Assembly (NCBI RefSeq): GCF_949987535.1 | Contig: NW_026646030.1 | Coordinates: forward strand, 248,001 to 312,000 | DNA from: Balaenoptera acutorostrata | Taxonomy: Eukaryota; Chordata; Mammalia; Artiodactyla; Balaenopteridae | Direction: 5' to 3' | Length of the DNA: 64,000 nucleotides | In this document: positions 35,637-49,425 of the stretch, piece by piece | Position numbering within the stretch: position 1 is the first letter of the stretch | Layout of the letters: the number at the start of each line of letters is the position of its first letter | The notes under the pieces: generated by a model | Database searches by the model: none | Seen by the model: only the letters and a program-made list of their open reading frames with translations | Told to the model about the DNA's origin: nothing | Position numbers and translations under genes: made by a program

Positions 35637-36564
35637 AGTAAGAATCTTCAAACCTATGTATTGATATCGCTCTGTAAGTGAGTCAAGGGGGTGTAAAGCG
35701 GCCTAAACACAGCCGTGAAAAGCAGCTAAACCCCATTATAAAAAGAAATTACTTTTCAAAACCCGTGAAACAAAGACAGTGAAAGAGAGAGAAATTCTTA
35801 CATAATTCGTTCAGGGGCTGTGAAGCAACCTGGATTGACCATATCTAGACCCACAGCTGATTTAGACATAAGGGTGGACACTCTTGGGGCTGAGAGGTTT
35901 GGTGAGGTTGCGTGAGCCAACGCACACACTTTAAAGTAATACTGCATGGTACCCATCCCATGGGTCCCAAATCTCCAGGTTCAAGGGCATCTTCCTACGT
36001 CGAAAACATGCATGAGAAACCCAGAAGATGGTACACCGTGTGATTTGGAAAGGTTTCTAAAACGCACCTCATTTCTCATCTCCTTGTGCTCGGGTTCGCC
36101 ATTCCAGCCGCTTTACTAGCCATCTCCCTCCTTGGAGAATCAGCACCTTTAACCTCCTGTTCCGTACAGGTTGCAATTTGTCCTGAGGATGAACGGGAAG
36201 AGGGGGAACCAATGAGAGACTAGCTCTAGGGGTTGGGACAGGCACAGGTCACTCTATTTTCCCATCAGGAAGAAGAATTAACCACAAGCTCAGCCTGCCC
36301 CCCAGAACCAGAAGAGGGCCTGAAGCAATCCTGCACTTTTGCGGCCAGCTCCCAAAAAAGCGACTGGAAAAATGGAGCTAAGGGGCACTGCAATTCACAA
36401 ACCTGCAGAGTTATAAATGATAACTCTCGTCCACAAATATATTGAGGGAAGGCAACGAAGAGGCTTTGAAAGCAAGGCAGAATTGCAGGAAACAGATTTC
36501 AGGAGGTAGATTCGAATCGCCTTGAAAGCACATGAAAAGTGGCAAAACGTGGACAATGATGCCC

Positions 36565-36636
36565 TTGGCCAAAAAGGGCGTAAGCGTTTTTTCCTGAATA
36601 TATTCAGGAAAAAACGCATACGCCCTTTTTGGCCAA
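36565..36636. repeat. Palindrome, unit 21 (1 mismatched pair)
   Basis: gtaagcg left arm. Confidence 0.95.
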
Positions 36637-37062
36637 CCAAGCAACCTGGAAAGGCAAATCAGCGCTCCAAAGAAGTCTCGCTTCCCAGCGGGCAAAAGGG
36701 CCATGCGGAAAAAGTGTCCAAACCAGAAATGCAAGACCGGCCATGGAGAAATGGGAGCCTTCCTACGCTGATGGGCGGGATGTAAATTGCCAACAGCCAC
36801 TCTGGAGAAGTGTACGGTGTGTCCTGAAACATCTAAAAAACACAGCTTGGAGAGCATAGGGCACTTCCACTCATGGGCGTATAAATTGGGAAAACTAAAA
36901 ATCAGCAAGACACAGGCACCACAAAGTTTAGGGCTGCTCTGTTGACAAGAACCCCCACTTCATTACACCTTAAATATCCTAGGAAAGAGAAAAGTGGATA
37001 AAGAATTTGTGGTCCTCATGTACAATGGAATATCACTCAGCCATGAAATCCACGTCATAAGG

Positions 37063-38822
37063 CTAGTAGCAGCACGATGAGTGGATTTAGGTACGACGAT
37101 TCTAAGTGAAATAAGTCACACAGAAAAGGACACTTATCATAAGATATCACTTATAGAGGGAATGTAAAAACCGCTACACTTGAACTGAATTACAAAAGAG
37201 AACAGAGTCACACGTTCAGAAAACATACTATGGCTGCTGAACGGGAAAGGTGAGGTGGGGTGATGCATAAAACAAGGGTTTCAAATTAGCTCCGATACCG
37301 TTCCATAAACCCAATATGTAGTAGACAAGACCTACTCCTTGCTCAGTGAACTGGCCTCAACACCCCCTATTCACCGCACAAGAATATATCTGACTAGGAA
37401 GAATCTTCAAACCTATGTATTGATATCTCTCTGTAAGTGAGTCAAGGGGGTGTAAAGCGGCATAAACACAGCCGTGAAAAGCAGCTAAACCCCATTATAA
37501 AAAGAAATTACTTTTCAAAACCCGTGAAACAACGACAGTGAAAGAGAGAGAAATTCTTACAAAATTCGTTCAGGGGCTGTGAAGCAACCTGGATTGACCA
37601 TATCTAGACCCACAGCTGATTGAGACATAAGGGTGGACACTCTTGGGGCTGAGAGGTTTGGTGAGGTTGCGTGAGCCAACGCACACCCTTTAAAGAAATA
37701 CTGCATGGTACCCATCCCATGGGTCCCAAATCTCCAGGTTCAAGGGCATCTTCCTACGTCGAAAACATGCATGAGAAACCCAGAAGATGGTACACCGTGT
37801 GATTTGGAAAGGTTTCTAAAACGCACCTCATTTCTCATCTCCTTGTGCTCGGGTTCGCCATTCCAGCCGCTTTACTAGCCATCTCCCTCCTTGGAGAATC
37901 AGCACCTTTAACCTCCTGTTCCGTACAGGTTGCAATTTGTCCTGAGGATGAACGGGAAGAGGGGGAACCAATGAGAGACTAGCTCTAGGGGTGGGGACAG
38001 GCACAGGTCACTCTATTTTCCCATCAGGAAGAAGAATTAACCACAAGCTCAGCCTGCCCCCCAGAACCAGAAGAGGGCCTGAAGCAATCCTGCACTTTTG
38101 CGGCCAGCTCCCAAAAAAGCGACTGGAAAAATGGAGCTCAGGGGCACTGCAAATCACAAAACTGCAGAGTTATAAATGATGACTCTCGTCCACAAATATA
38201 TTGAGGGAAGGCAACGAAGAGGCTTTGAAAGCAAGGCAGAATTGCAGGAAACAGATTTCAGGAGGTAGATTCGAATCGCCTTGAAAGCACATGAAAAGCG
38301 GCAAAACCTGGACAATGATGCCCTTGGCCAAAAAGGGCGTATGCGTTTTTTCCTGAATATATTCAGGAAAAAACGCATACGCCCTTTTTGGCCAACCAAG
38401 CAACCTGGAAAGGCAAATCAGCGCTCTAAAGAAGTCTTGCTTCCCAGCGGGCAAAAGGGCCATGCGGAAAAAAGTGTCCAAACCAGAAATGCAGGACCGG
38501 CCATGGAGAAATGGGAGCCTTGCTACGCTGATGGGCGGGATGTAAATTGCCAACAGCTACTCTGGAGAAGTGTACGGTGTGTCCTGAAACATCTAAAAAA
38601 CACAGCTTGGAGAGCATAGGGCACTTCCACTCATGGGCGTATAAATTGGGAAAACTAAAAATCAGCAAGACACAGGCACCCCAAAGTTTAGGGCTGCTTT
38701 GTTGACAAGAACCCCCACTTCATTACACCTTAAATATCCTAGGAAAGAGAAAAGTGGATAAAGAATTTGTGGTCCTCATGTACAATGGAATATCACTCAG
38801 CCATGAAATCCACGTCATAAGG
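37063..38822 (+). repeat. Satellite unit 22 (B, P haplotype, replaces trimer position 1)
   Basis: 1760 bp. Instead of the c type found in units 16 and 19 it has 'ctctaggggtggggacag', 'gcaaatcacaaaactgc', 'gatgactctcg' and 'agtcttgcttcc', as in units 27 and 34. Confidence 0.95.
38324..38395. repeat. Palindrome, unit 22 (perfect, 72 bp)
   Basis: Both arms canonical. Confidence 0.97.
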
Positions 38823-40582
38823 CTAGTAGCAGCACGATGAGTGGATTTAGGTACGACGATTCTAAGTGAAATAAGTCACACAGAAAAGGACACTTATCAT
38901 AAGATATCACTTATAGAGGGAATGTAAAAACCGCTACACTTGAACTGAATTACAAAACAGAACAGAGTCACACGTTTAGAAAACACACTATGGCTGCTGA
39001 ACCGGAAAAGGGAGCTGGGGTGATGGCTAAAACAAGGGTTTCAAATGAGCTCAGATATCGTTCCATAAACCCAATATGTAGTAGACAAGACCTACTCCTT
39101 GCTCAGTGAACTGGCCTCAACACCCCCTATTCACCGCACAAGAATATATCTGACTAGGAAGAATCTTCAAACCTATGTATTGATATCGCTCTGTAAGTGA
39201 GTGAAGGGGGTGTAAAGCGGCATAAACACAGGCGTGAAAAGCAGCTAAACCCCATTATAAAAAGAAATTACTTTTCAAAACCCGTGAAACAAAGACAGTG
39301 AAAGAGAGAGAAATTCTTACAAAATTCGTTCAGGGGCTGTGATGCAACCTGGATTGACCATATCTAGACCCACAGCTGATTGAGACATAAGGGTGGACAC
39401 TCTTGGGGCTGAGAGGTTTGGTGAGGTTGCGTGAGCCAACGCACACCCTTTAAAGTAATACTGCATGGTACCCATCCCATGGGTCCCAAATCTCCAGGTT
39501 CAAGGGCATCTTCCTACGTCGAAAACATGCATGAGAAACCCAGAAGATGGTACACCGTGTGATTTGGAAAGGTTTCTAAAACGCACCTCATTTCTCATCT
39601 CCTTGTGCTCGGGTTCGCCATTCCAGCCGCTTTACTAGCCATCTCCCTCCTTGGAGAATCAGCACCTTTAACCTCCTGTTCCGTACAGGTTGCAATTTGT
39701 CCTGAGGATGAACGGGAAGAGGGGGAACCAATGAGAGACTAGCTCTAGGGGTTGGGACAGGCACAGGTCACTCTATTTTCCCATCAGGAAGAAGAATTAA
39801 CCACAAGCTCAGCCTGCCCCCCAGAACCAGAATAGGGCCTGAAGCAATCCTGCACTTTTGCGGCCAGCTCCCAAAAAAGCGACTGGAAAAATGGAGCTCA
39901 GGGGCACTGCAATTCACAAACCTGCAGAGTTATAAATGATAACTCTCGTCCACAAATATATTGAGGGAAGGCAACGAAGAGGCTTTGAAAGCAAGGCAGA
40001 ATTGCAGGAAACAGATTTCAGGAGGTAGATTCGAATCGCCTTGAAAGCACATGAAAAGCGGCAAAACCTGGACAATGATGCCCTTGGCCAAAAAGGGCGT
40101 ATGCGTTTTTTCCTGAATATATTCAGGAAAAAACGCATACGCCCTTTTTGGCCAACCAAGCAACCTGGAAAGGCAAATCAGCGCTCCAAAGAAGTCTCGC
40201 TTCCCAGCGGGCAAAAGGGCCATGCGGAAAAAAGTGTCCAAACCAGAAATGCAGGACCGGCCATGGAGAAATGGGAGCCTTGCTACGCTGATGGGCGGGA
40301 TGTAAACTGCCCACAGCCACTATGGAGAAGTGTATGGTGTGTCCTGAAACATCTAAAAAACACAGCTTGGAGAGCATAGGGCACTTCCACTCATGGGCGT
40401 ATAAATTGGGAAAACTAAAAATCAGCAAGACACAGGCACCCCAAAGTTTAGGGCTGCTCTGTTGACAAGAACCCCCACTTCATTACACCTTAAATATCCT
40501 AGGAAAGAGAAAAGTGGATAAAGAAGTTGTGGTCCTCATGTACAATGGAATATCACTCAGCCATGAAATCCACGTCATAAGG
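38823..40582 (+). repeat. Satellite unit 23 (B, P* haplotype, trimer position 2)
   Basis: 1760 bp. Has the substitution patch (about 39001-39050), but its first ~130 bp follow unit 22-type sequence ('aaaaggacac', 'accgctacac') rather than units 17/20, so the left end is recombinant. Confidence 0.95.
40084..40155. repeat. Palindrome, unit 23 (perfect, 72 bp)
   Basis: Both arms canonical. Confidence 0.97.
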
Positions 40583-40900
40583 CTAGTAGCAGCACGATGA
40601 GTGGATTTAGGTAGGACGATTCTAAGTGAAATAAGTCACACAGAAAAAGACACTTATCATAAGATATCACTCATAGAGGGAATGTAAAAAACGCTACACT
40701 TGAACTGAATTACAAAACAGAACAGAGTCACACGTTTAGAAAACACACTATGGTTACTGAACGGGAAAGGTGAGGTGGGGTGATGCATAAAACAAGGGTT
40801 TCAAATTAGCTCCGATACCGTTCCAGAAACCCAGTATGTAGTAGACAAGACCTACTCCTTGCTCAGTGAACTGGCCTCAACACCCCCTATTCACCGCACA

Positions 40901-40913
40901 AGAATATATCTGA

Positions 40914-40950
<37 letters not shown>

Positions 40951-40962
40951 ATATATCTGACT
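40901..40962 (+). mobile_element. Orphan poly-A retroposition, copy in unit 24
   Basis: Direct repeats at 40901-40915 and 40948-40962; A run 40917-40948 (32 A). One-base length change relative to units 18 and 21. Confidence 0.85.
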
Positions 40963-41890
40963 AGTAAGAATCTTCAAACCTATGTATTGATATCGCTCTG
41001 TAAGTGAGTCAAGGGGGTGTAAAGCGGCCTAAACACAGCCGTGAAAAGCAGCTAAACCCCATTATAAAAATAAATTACTTTTCAAAACCCGTGAAACAAA
41101 GACAGTGAAAGAGAGAGAAATTCTTACATAATTCGTTCAGGGGCTGTGAAGCAACCTGGATTGACCATATCTAGACCCACAGCTGATTTAGACATAAGGG
41201 TGGACACTCTTGGGGCTGAGAGGTTTGGTGAGGTTGCGTGAGCCAACGCACACACTTTAAAGTAATACTGCATGGTACCCATCCCATGGGTCCCAAATCT
41301 CCAGGTTCAAGGGCATCTTCCTACGTCGAAAACATGCATGAGAAACCCAGAAGATGGTACACCGTGTGATTTGGAAAGGTTTCTAAAACGCACCTCATTT
41401 CTCATCTCCTTGTGCTCGGGTTCGCCATTCCAGCCGCTTTACTAGCCATCTCCCTCCTTGGAGAATCAGCACCTTTAACCTCCTGTTCCGTACAGGTTGC
41501 AATTTGTCCTGAGGATGAACGGGAAGAGGGGGAACCAATGAGAGACTAGCTCTAGGGGTTGGGACAGGCACAGGTCACTCTATTTTCCCATCAGGAAGAA
41601 GAATTAACCACAAGCTCAGCCTGCCCCCCAGAACCAGAAGAGGGCCTGAAGCAATCCTGCACTTTTGCGGCCAGCTCCCAAAAAAGCGACTGGAAAAATG
41701 GAGCTCAGGGGCACTGCAATTCACAAACCTGCAGAGTTATAAATGATAACTCTCGTCCACAAATATATTGAGGGAAGGCAACGAAGAGGCTTTGAAAGCA
41801 AGGCAGAATTGCAGGAAACAGATTTCAGGAGGTAGATTCGAATCGCCTTGAAAGCACATGAAAAGTGGCAAAACGTGGACAATGATGCCC

Positions 41891-41962
41891 TTGGCCAAAA
41901 AGGGCGTAAGCGTTTTTTCCTGAATATATTCAGGAAAAAACGCATACGCCCTTTTTGGCCAA
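41891..41962. repeat. Palindrome, unit 24 (1 mismatched pair)
   Basis: gtaagcg left arm. Confidence 0.95.
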
Positions 41963-42388
41963 CCAAGCAACCTGGAAAGGCAAATCAGCGCTCCAAAGAA
42001 GTCTCGCTTCCCAGCGGGCAAAAGGGCCATGCGGAAAAAGTGTCCAAACCAGAAATGCAAGACCGGCCATGGAGAAATGGGAGCCTTCCTACGCTGATGG
42101 GCGGGATGTAAATTGCCAACAGCCACTCTGGAGAAGTGTACGGTGTGTCCTGAAACATCTAAAAAACACAGCTTGGAGAGCATAGGGCACTTCCACTCAT
42201 GGGCGTATAAATTGGGAAAACTAAAAATCAGCAAGACACAGGCACCACAAAGTTTAGGGCTGCTCTGTTGACAAGAACCCCCACTTCATTACACCTTAAA
42301 TATCCTAGGAAAGAGAAAAGTGGATAAAGAATTTGTGGTCCTCATGTACAATGGAATATCACTCAGCCATGAAATCCACGTCATAAGG

Positions 42389-44147
42389 CTAGTAGCAGCA
42401 CGATGAGTGGATTTAGGTACGACGATTCTAAGTGAAATAAGTCACACAGAAAAGGACACTTATCATAAGATATCACTTATAGAGGGAATGTAAAAACCGC
42501 TACACTTGAACTGAATTACAAAAGAGAACAGAGTCACACGTTCAGAAAACATACTATGGCTGCTGAACGGGAAAGGTGAGGTGGGGTGATGCATAAAACA
42601 AGGGTTTCAAATTAGCTCCGATACCGTTCCATAAACCCAATATGTAGTAGACAAGACCTACTCCTTGCTCAGTGAACTGGCCTCAACACCCCCTATTCAC
42701 CGCACAAGAATATATCTGACTAGGAAGAATCTTCAAACCTATGTATTGATATCTCTCTGTAAGTGAGTCAAGGGGGTGTAAAGCGGCATAAACACAGCCG
42801 TGAAAAGCAGCTAAACCCCATTATAAAAAGAAATTACTTTTCAAAACCCGTGAAACAACGACAGTGAAAGAGAGAGAAATTCTTACAAAATTCGTTCAGG
42901 GGCTGTGAAGCAACCTGGATTGACCATATCTAGACCCACAGCTGATTGAGACATAAGGGTGGACACTCTTGGGGCTGAGAGGTTTGGTGAGGTTGCGTGA
43001 GCCAACGCACACCCTTTAAAGAAATACTGCATGGTACCCATCCCATGGGTCCCAAATCTCCAGGTTCAAGGGCATCTTCCTACGTCGAAAACATGCATGA
43101 GAAACCCAGAAGATGGTACACCGTGTGATTTGGAAAGGTTTCTAAAACGCACCTCATTTCTCATCTCCTTGTGCTCGGGTTCGCCATTCCAGCCGCTTTA
43201 CTAGCCATCTCCCTCCTTGGAGAATCAGCACCTTTAACCTCCTGTTCCGTACAGGTTGCAATTTGTCCTGAGGATGAACGGGAAGAGGGGGAACCAATGA
43301 GAGACTAGCTCTAGGGGTGGGGACAGGCACAGGTCACTCTATTTTCCCATCAGGAAGAAGAATTAACCACAAGCTCAGCCTGCCCCCCAGAACCAGAAGA
43401 GGGCCTGAAGCAATCCTGCACTTTTGCGGCCAGCTCCCAAAAAAGCGACTGGAAAAATGGAGCTCAGGGGCACTGCAATTCACAAACCTGCAGAGTTATA
43501 AATGATAACTCTCGTCCACAAATATATTGAGGGAAGGCAACGAAGAGGCTTTGAAAGCAAGGCAGAATTGCAGGAAACAGATTTCAGGAGGTAGATTCGA
43601 ATCGCCTTGAAAGCACATGAAAAGTGGCAAAACGTGGACAATGATGCCCTTGGCCAAAAAGGGCGTAAGCGTTTTTTCCTGAATATATTCAGGAAAAAAC
43701 GCATACGCCCTTTTTGGCCAACCAAGCAACCTGGAAAGGCAAATCAGCGCTCCAAAGAAGTCTCGCTTCCCAGCGGGCAAAAGGGCCATGCGGAAAAAGT
43801 GTCCAAACCAGAAATGCAGGACCGGCCATGGAGAAATGGGAGCCTTCCTACGCTGATGGGCGGGATGTAAATTGCCAACAGCCACTCTGGAGAAGTGTAC
43901 GGTGTGTCCTGAAACATCTAAAAAACACAGCTTGGAGAGCATAGGGCACTTCCACTCATGGGCGTATAAATTGGGAAAACTAAAAATCAGCAAGACACAG
44001 GCACCACAAAGTTTAGGGCTGCTCTGTTGACAAGAACCCCCACTTCATTACACCTTAAATATCCTAGGAAAGAGAAAAGTGGATAAAGAATTTGTGGTCC
44101 TCATGTACAATGGAATATCACTCAGCCATGAAATCCACGTCATAAGG
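42389..44147 (+). repeat. Satellite unit 25 (B, c haplotype, 1759 bp)
   Basis: Appears nearly identical to unit 26. Carries 'ctctaggggtggggacag' and 'gccttcctacgctg'. Confidence 0.95.
43650..43721. repeat. Palindrome, unit 25 (1 mismatched pair)
   Basis: gtaagcg left arm. Confidence 0.95.
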
Positions 44148-45906
44148 CTAGTAGCAGCACGATGAGTGGATTTAGGTACGACGATTCTAAGTGAAATAAG
44201 TCACACAGAAAAGGACACTTATCATAAGATATCACTTATAGAGGGAATGTAAAAACCGCTACACTTGAACTGAATTACAAAAGAGAACAGAGTCACACGT
44301 TCAGAAAACATACTATGGCTGCTGAACGGGAAAGGTGAGGTGGGGTGATGCATAAAACAAGGGTTTCAAATTAGCTCCGATACCGTTCCATAAACCCAAT
44401 ATGTAGTAGACAAGACCTACTCCTTGCTCAGTGAACTGGCCTCAACACCCCCTATTCACCGCACAAGAATATATCTGACTAGGAAGAATCTTCAAACCTA
44501 TGTATTGATATCTCTCTGTAAGTGAGTCAAGGGGGTGTAAAGCGGCATAAACACAGCCGTGAAAAGCAGCTAAACCCCATTATAAAAAGAAATTACTTTT
44601 CAAAACCCGTGAAACAACGACAGTGAAAGAGAGAGAAATTCTTACAAAATTCGTTCAGGGGCTGTGAAGCAACCTGGATTGACCATATCTAGACCCACAG
44701 CTGATTGAGACATAAGGGTGGACACTCTTGGGGCTGAGAGGTTTGGTGAGGTTGCGTGAGCCAACGCACACCCTTTAAAGAAATACTGCATGGTACCCAT
44801 CCCATGGGTCCCAAATCTCCAGGTTCAAGGGCATCTTCCTACGTCGAAAACATGCATGAGAAACCCAGAAGATGGTACACCGTGTGATTTGGAAAGGTTT
44901 CTAAAACGCACCTCATTTCTCATCTCCTTGTGCTCGGGTTCGCCATTCCAGCCGCTTTACTAGCCATCTCCCTCCTTGGAGAATCAGCACCTTTAACCTC
45001 CTGTTCCGTACAGGTTGCAATTTGTCCTGAGGATGAACGGGAAGAGGGGGAACCAATGAGAGACTAGCTCTAGGGGTGGGGACAGGCACAGGTCACTCTA
45101 TTTTCCCATCAGGAAGAAGAATTAACCACAAGCTCAGCCTGCCCCCCAGAACCAGAAGAGGGCCTGAAGCAATCCTGCACTTTTGCGGCCAGCTCCCAAA
45201 AAAGCGACTGGAAAAATGGAGCTCAGGGGCACTGCAATTCACAAACCTGCAGAGTTATAAATGATAACTCTCGTCCACAAATATATTGAGGGAAGGCAAC
45301 GAAGAGGCTTTGAAAGCAAGGCAGAATTGCAGGAAACAGATTTCAGGAGGTAGATTCGAATCGCCTTGAAAGCACATGAAAAGTGGCAAAACGTGGACAA
45401 TGATGCCCTTGGCCAAAAAGGGCGTAAGCGTTTTTTCCTGAATATATTCAGGAAAAAACGCATACGCCCTTTTTGGCCAACCAAGCAACCTGGAAAGGCA
45501 AATCAGCGCTCCAAAGAAGTCTCGCTTCCCAGCGGGCAAAAGGGCCATGCGGAAAAAGTGTCCAAACCAGAAATGCAGGACCGGCCATGGAGAAATGGGA
45601 GCCTTCCTACGCTGATGGGCGGGATGTAAATTGCCAACAGCCACTCTGGAGAAGTGTACGGTGTGTCCTGAAACATCTAAAAAACACAGCTTGGAGAGCA
45701 TAGGGCACTTCCACTCATGGGCGTATAAATTGGGAAAACTAAAAATCAGCAAGACACAGGCACCACAAAGTTTAGGGCTGCTCTGTTGACAAGAACCCCC
45801 ACTTCATTACACCTTAAATATCCTAGGAAAGAGAAAAGTGGATAAAGAATTTGTGGTCCTCATGTACAATGGAATATCACTCAGCCATGAAATCCACGTC
45901 ATAAGG
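44148..45906 (+). repeat. Satellite unit 26 (B, c haplotype, 1759 bp)
   Basis: Adjacent near-identical copy of unit 25, which implies a recent single-unit duplication. Confidence 0.95.
45409..45480. repeat. Palindrome, unit 26 (1 mismatched pair)
   Basis: gtaagcg left arm. Confidence 0.95.
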
Positions 45907-47666
45907 CTAGTAGCAGCACGATGAGTGGATTTAGGTACGACGATTCTAAGTGAAATAAGTCACACAGAAAAGGACACTTATCATAAGATATCACTTATAG
46001 AGGGAATGTAAAAACCGCTACACTTGAACTGAATTACAAAAGAGAACAGAGTCACACGTTCAGAAAACATACTATGGCTGCTGAACGGGAAAGGTGAGGT
46101 GGGGTGATGCATAAAACAAGGGTTTCAAATTAGCTCCGATACCGTTCCATAAACCCAATATGTAGTAGACAAGACCTACTCCTTGCTCAGTGAACTGGCC
46201 TCAACACCCCCTATTCACCGCACAAGAATATATCTGACTAGGAAGAATCTTCAAACCTATGTATTGATATCTCTCTGTAAGTGAGTCAAGGGGGTGTAAA
46301 GCGGCATAAACACAGCCGTGAAAAGCAGCTAAACCCCATTATAAAAAGAAATTACTTTTCAAAACCCGTGAAACAACGACAGTGAAAGAGAGAGAAATTC
46401 TTACAAAATTCGTTCAGGGGCTGTGAAGCAACCTGGATTGACCATATCTAGACCCACAGCTGATTGAGACATAAGGGTGGACACTCTTGGGGCTGAGAGG
46501 TTTGGTGAGGTTGCGTGAGCCAACGCACACCCTTTAAAGAAATACTGCATGGTACCCATCCCATGGGTCCCAAATCTCCAGGTTCAAGGGCATCTTCCTA
46601 CGTCGAAAACATGCATGAGAAACCCAGAAGATGGTACACCGTGTGATTTGGAAAGGTTTCTAAAACGCACCTCATTTCTCATCTCCTTGTGCTCGGGTTC
46701 GCCATTCCAGCCGCTTTACTAGCCATCTCCCTCCTTGGAGAATCAGCACCTTTAACCTCCTGTTCCGTACAGGTTGCAATTTGTCCTGAGGATGAACGGG
46801 AAGAGGGGGAACCAATGAGAGACTAGCTCTAGGGGTGGGGACAGGCACAGGTCACTCTATTTTCCCATCAGGAAGAAGAATTAACCACAAGCTCAGCCTG
46901 CCCCCCAGAACCAGAAGAGGGCCTGAAGCAATCCTGCACTTTTGCGGCCAGCTCCCAAAAAAGCGACTGGAAAAATGGAGCTCAGGGGCACTGCAAATCA
47001 CAAAACTGCAGAGTTATAAATGATGACTCTCGTCCACAAATATATTGAGGGAAGGCAACGAAGAGGCTTTGAAAGCAAGGCAGAATTGCAGGAAACAGAT
47101 TTCAGGAGGTAGATTCGAATCGCCTTGAAAGCACATGAAAAGCGGCAAAACCTGGACAATGATGCCCTTGGCCAAAAAGGGCGTATGCGTTTTTTCCTGA
47201 ATATATTCAGGAAAAAACGCATACGCCCTTTTTGGCCAACCAAGCAACCTGGAAAGGCAAATCAGCGCTCTAAAGAAGTCTTGCTTCCCAGCGGGCAAAA
47301 GGGCCATGCGGAAAAAAGTGTCCAAACCAGAAATGCAGGACCGGCCATGGAGAAATGGGAGCCTTGCTACGCTGATGGGCGGGATGTAAATTGCCAACAG
47401 CTACTCTGGAGAAGTGTACGGTGTGTCCTGAAACATCTAAAAAACACAGCTTGGAGAGCATAGGGCACTTCCACTCATGGGCGTATAAATTGGGAAAACT
47501 AAAAATCAGCAAGACACAGGCACCCCAAAATTTAGGGCTGCTTTGTTGACAAGAACCCCCACTTCATTACACCTTAAATATCCTAGGAAAGAGAAAAGTG
47601 GATAAAGAATTTGTGGTCCTCATGTACAATGGAATATCACTCAGCCATGAAATCCACGTCATAAGG
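45907..47666 (+). repeat. Satellite unit 27 (B, P haplotype, 1760 bp)
   Basis: Right half as unit 22 ('agtcttgcttcc', 'gatgactctcg'). The left half is indistinguishable by eye from units 25 and 26. Confidence 0.95.
47168..47239. repeat. Palindrome, unit 27 (perfect, 72 bp)
   Basis: Both arms canonical. Confidence 0.97.
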
Positions 47667-49425
47667 CTAGTAGCAGCACGATGAGTGGATTTAGGTACGA
47701 CGATTCTAAGTGAAATAAGTCACACAGAAAAGGACACTTATCATAAGATATCACTTATAGAGGGAATGTAAAAACCGCTACACTTGAACTGAATTACAAA
47801 AGAGAACAGAGTCACACGTTCAGAAAACATACTATGGCTGCTGAACGGGAAAGGTGAGGTGGGGTGATGCATAAAACAAGGGTTTCAAATTAGCTCCGAT
47901 ACCATTCCATAAACCCAATATGTAGTAGACAAGACCTACTCCTTGCTCAGTGAACTGGCCTCAACACCCCCTATTCACCGCACAAGAATATATCTGACTA
48001 GGAAGAATCTTCAAACCTATGTATTGATATCTCTCTGTAAGTGAGTCAAGGGGGTGTAAAGCGGCATAAACACAGCCGTGAAAAGCAGCTAAACCCCATT
48101 ATAAAAAGAAATTACTTTTCAAAACCCGTGAAACAACGACAGTGAAAGAGAGAGAAATTCTTACAAAATTCGTTCAGGGGGTGTGAAGCAACCTGGATTG
48201 ACCATATCTAGACCCACAGCTGATTGAGACATAAGGGTGGACACTCTTGGGGCTGAGAGGTTTGGTGAGGTTGCGTGAGCCAACGCACACCCTTTAAAGA
48301 AATACTGCATGGTACCCATCCCATGGGTCCCAAATCTCCAGGTTCAAGGGCATCTTCCTACGTCGAAAACATGCATGAGAAACCCAGAAGATGGTACACC
48401 GTGTGATTTGGAAAGGTTTCTAAAACGCACCTCATTTCTCATCTCCTTGTGCTCGGGTTCGCCATTCCAGCCGCTTTACTAGCCATCTCCCTCCTTGGAG
48501 AATCAGCACCTTTAACCTCCTGTTCCGTACAGGTTGCAATTTGTCCTGAGGATGAACGGGAAGAGGGGGAACCAATGAGAGACTAGCTCTAGGGGTGGGG
48601 ACAGGCACAGGTCACTCTATTTTCCCATCAGGAAGAAGAATTAACCACAAGCTCAGCCTGCCCCCCAGAACCAGAAGAGGGCCTGAAGCAATCCTGCACT
48701 TTTGCGGCCAGCTCCCAAAAAAGCGACTGGAAAAATGGAGCTCAGGGGCACTGCAATTCACAAACCTGCAGAGTTATAAATGATAACTCTCGTCCACAAA
48801 TATATTGAGGGAAGGCAACGAAGAGGCTTTGAAAGCAAGGCAGAATTGCAGGAAACAGATTTCAGGAGGTAGATTCGAATCGCCTTGAAAGCACATGAAA
48901 AGTGGCAAAACGTGGACAATGATGCCCTTGGCCAAAAAGGGCGTAAGCGTTTTTTCCTGAATATATTCAGGAAAAAACGCATACGCCCTTTTTGGCCAAC
49001 CAAGCAACCTGGAAAGGCAAATCAGCGCTCCAAAGAAGTCTCGCTTCCCAGCGGGCAAAAGGGCCATGCGGAAAAAGTGTCCAAACCAGAAATGCAGGAC
49101 CGGCCATGGAGAAATGGGAGCCTTCCTACGCTGATGGGCGGGATGTAAATTGCCAACAGCCACTCTGGAGAAGTGTACGGTGTGTCCTGAAACATCTAAA
49201 AAACACAGCTTGGAGAGCATAGGGCACTTCCACTCATGGGCGTATAAATTGGGAAAACTAAAAATCAGCAAGACACAGGCACCACAAAGTTTAGGGCTGC
49301 TCTGTTGACAAGAACCCCCACTTCATTACACCTTAAATATCCTAGGAAAGAGAAAAGTGGATAAAGAATTTGTGGTCCTCATGTACAATGGAATATCACT
49401 CAGCCATGAAATCCACGTCATAAGG
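47667..49425 (+). repeat. Satellite unit 28 (B, c haplotype, 1759 bp)
   Basis: As unit 26, with private changes 'gataccattcc' and 'caggggg' for 'caggggc'. Confidence 0.95.
48928..48999. repeat. Palindrome, unit 28 (1 mismatched pair)
   Basis: gtaagcg left arm. Confidence 0.95.

Larger units (their letters stand above)
35258..37062 (+). repeat. Satellite unit 21 (B, c haplotype, trimer position 3, poly-A insertion)
   Basis: 1805 bp. Near-copy of unit 18 at 5324 bp. Private change 'atggagctaagg'. Confidence 0.95.
26415..42388 (+). repeat. Trimeric higher-order repeat, three copies (5324, 5324, 5326 bp)
   Basis: Units 16-17-18, 19-20-21 and 22-23-24. Position 2 always carries the 50-bp substitution patch and P* markers. 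Position 3 always carries the poly-A insertion and 'tatggttactg'. Position 1 is c type in the first two copies and P type in the third. Confidence 0.9.
40583..42388 (+). repeat. Satellite unit 24 (B, c haplotype, trimer position 3, poly-A insertion)
   Basis: 1806 bp, one A longer than units 18 and 21. The only B unit seen that has AATAAA at the L1 3' terminus ('attataaaaataaattac'). Confidence 0.95.
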
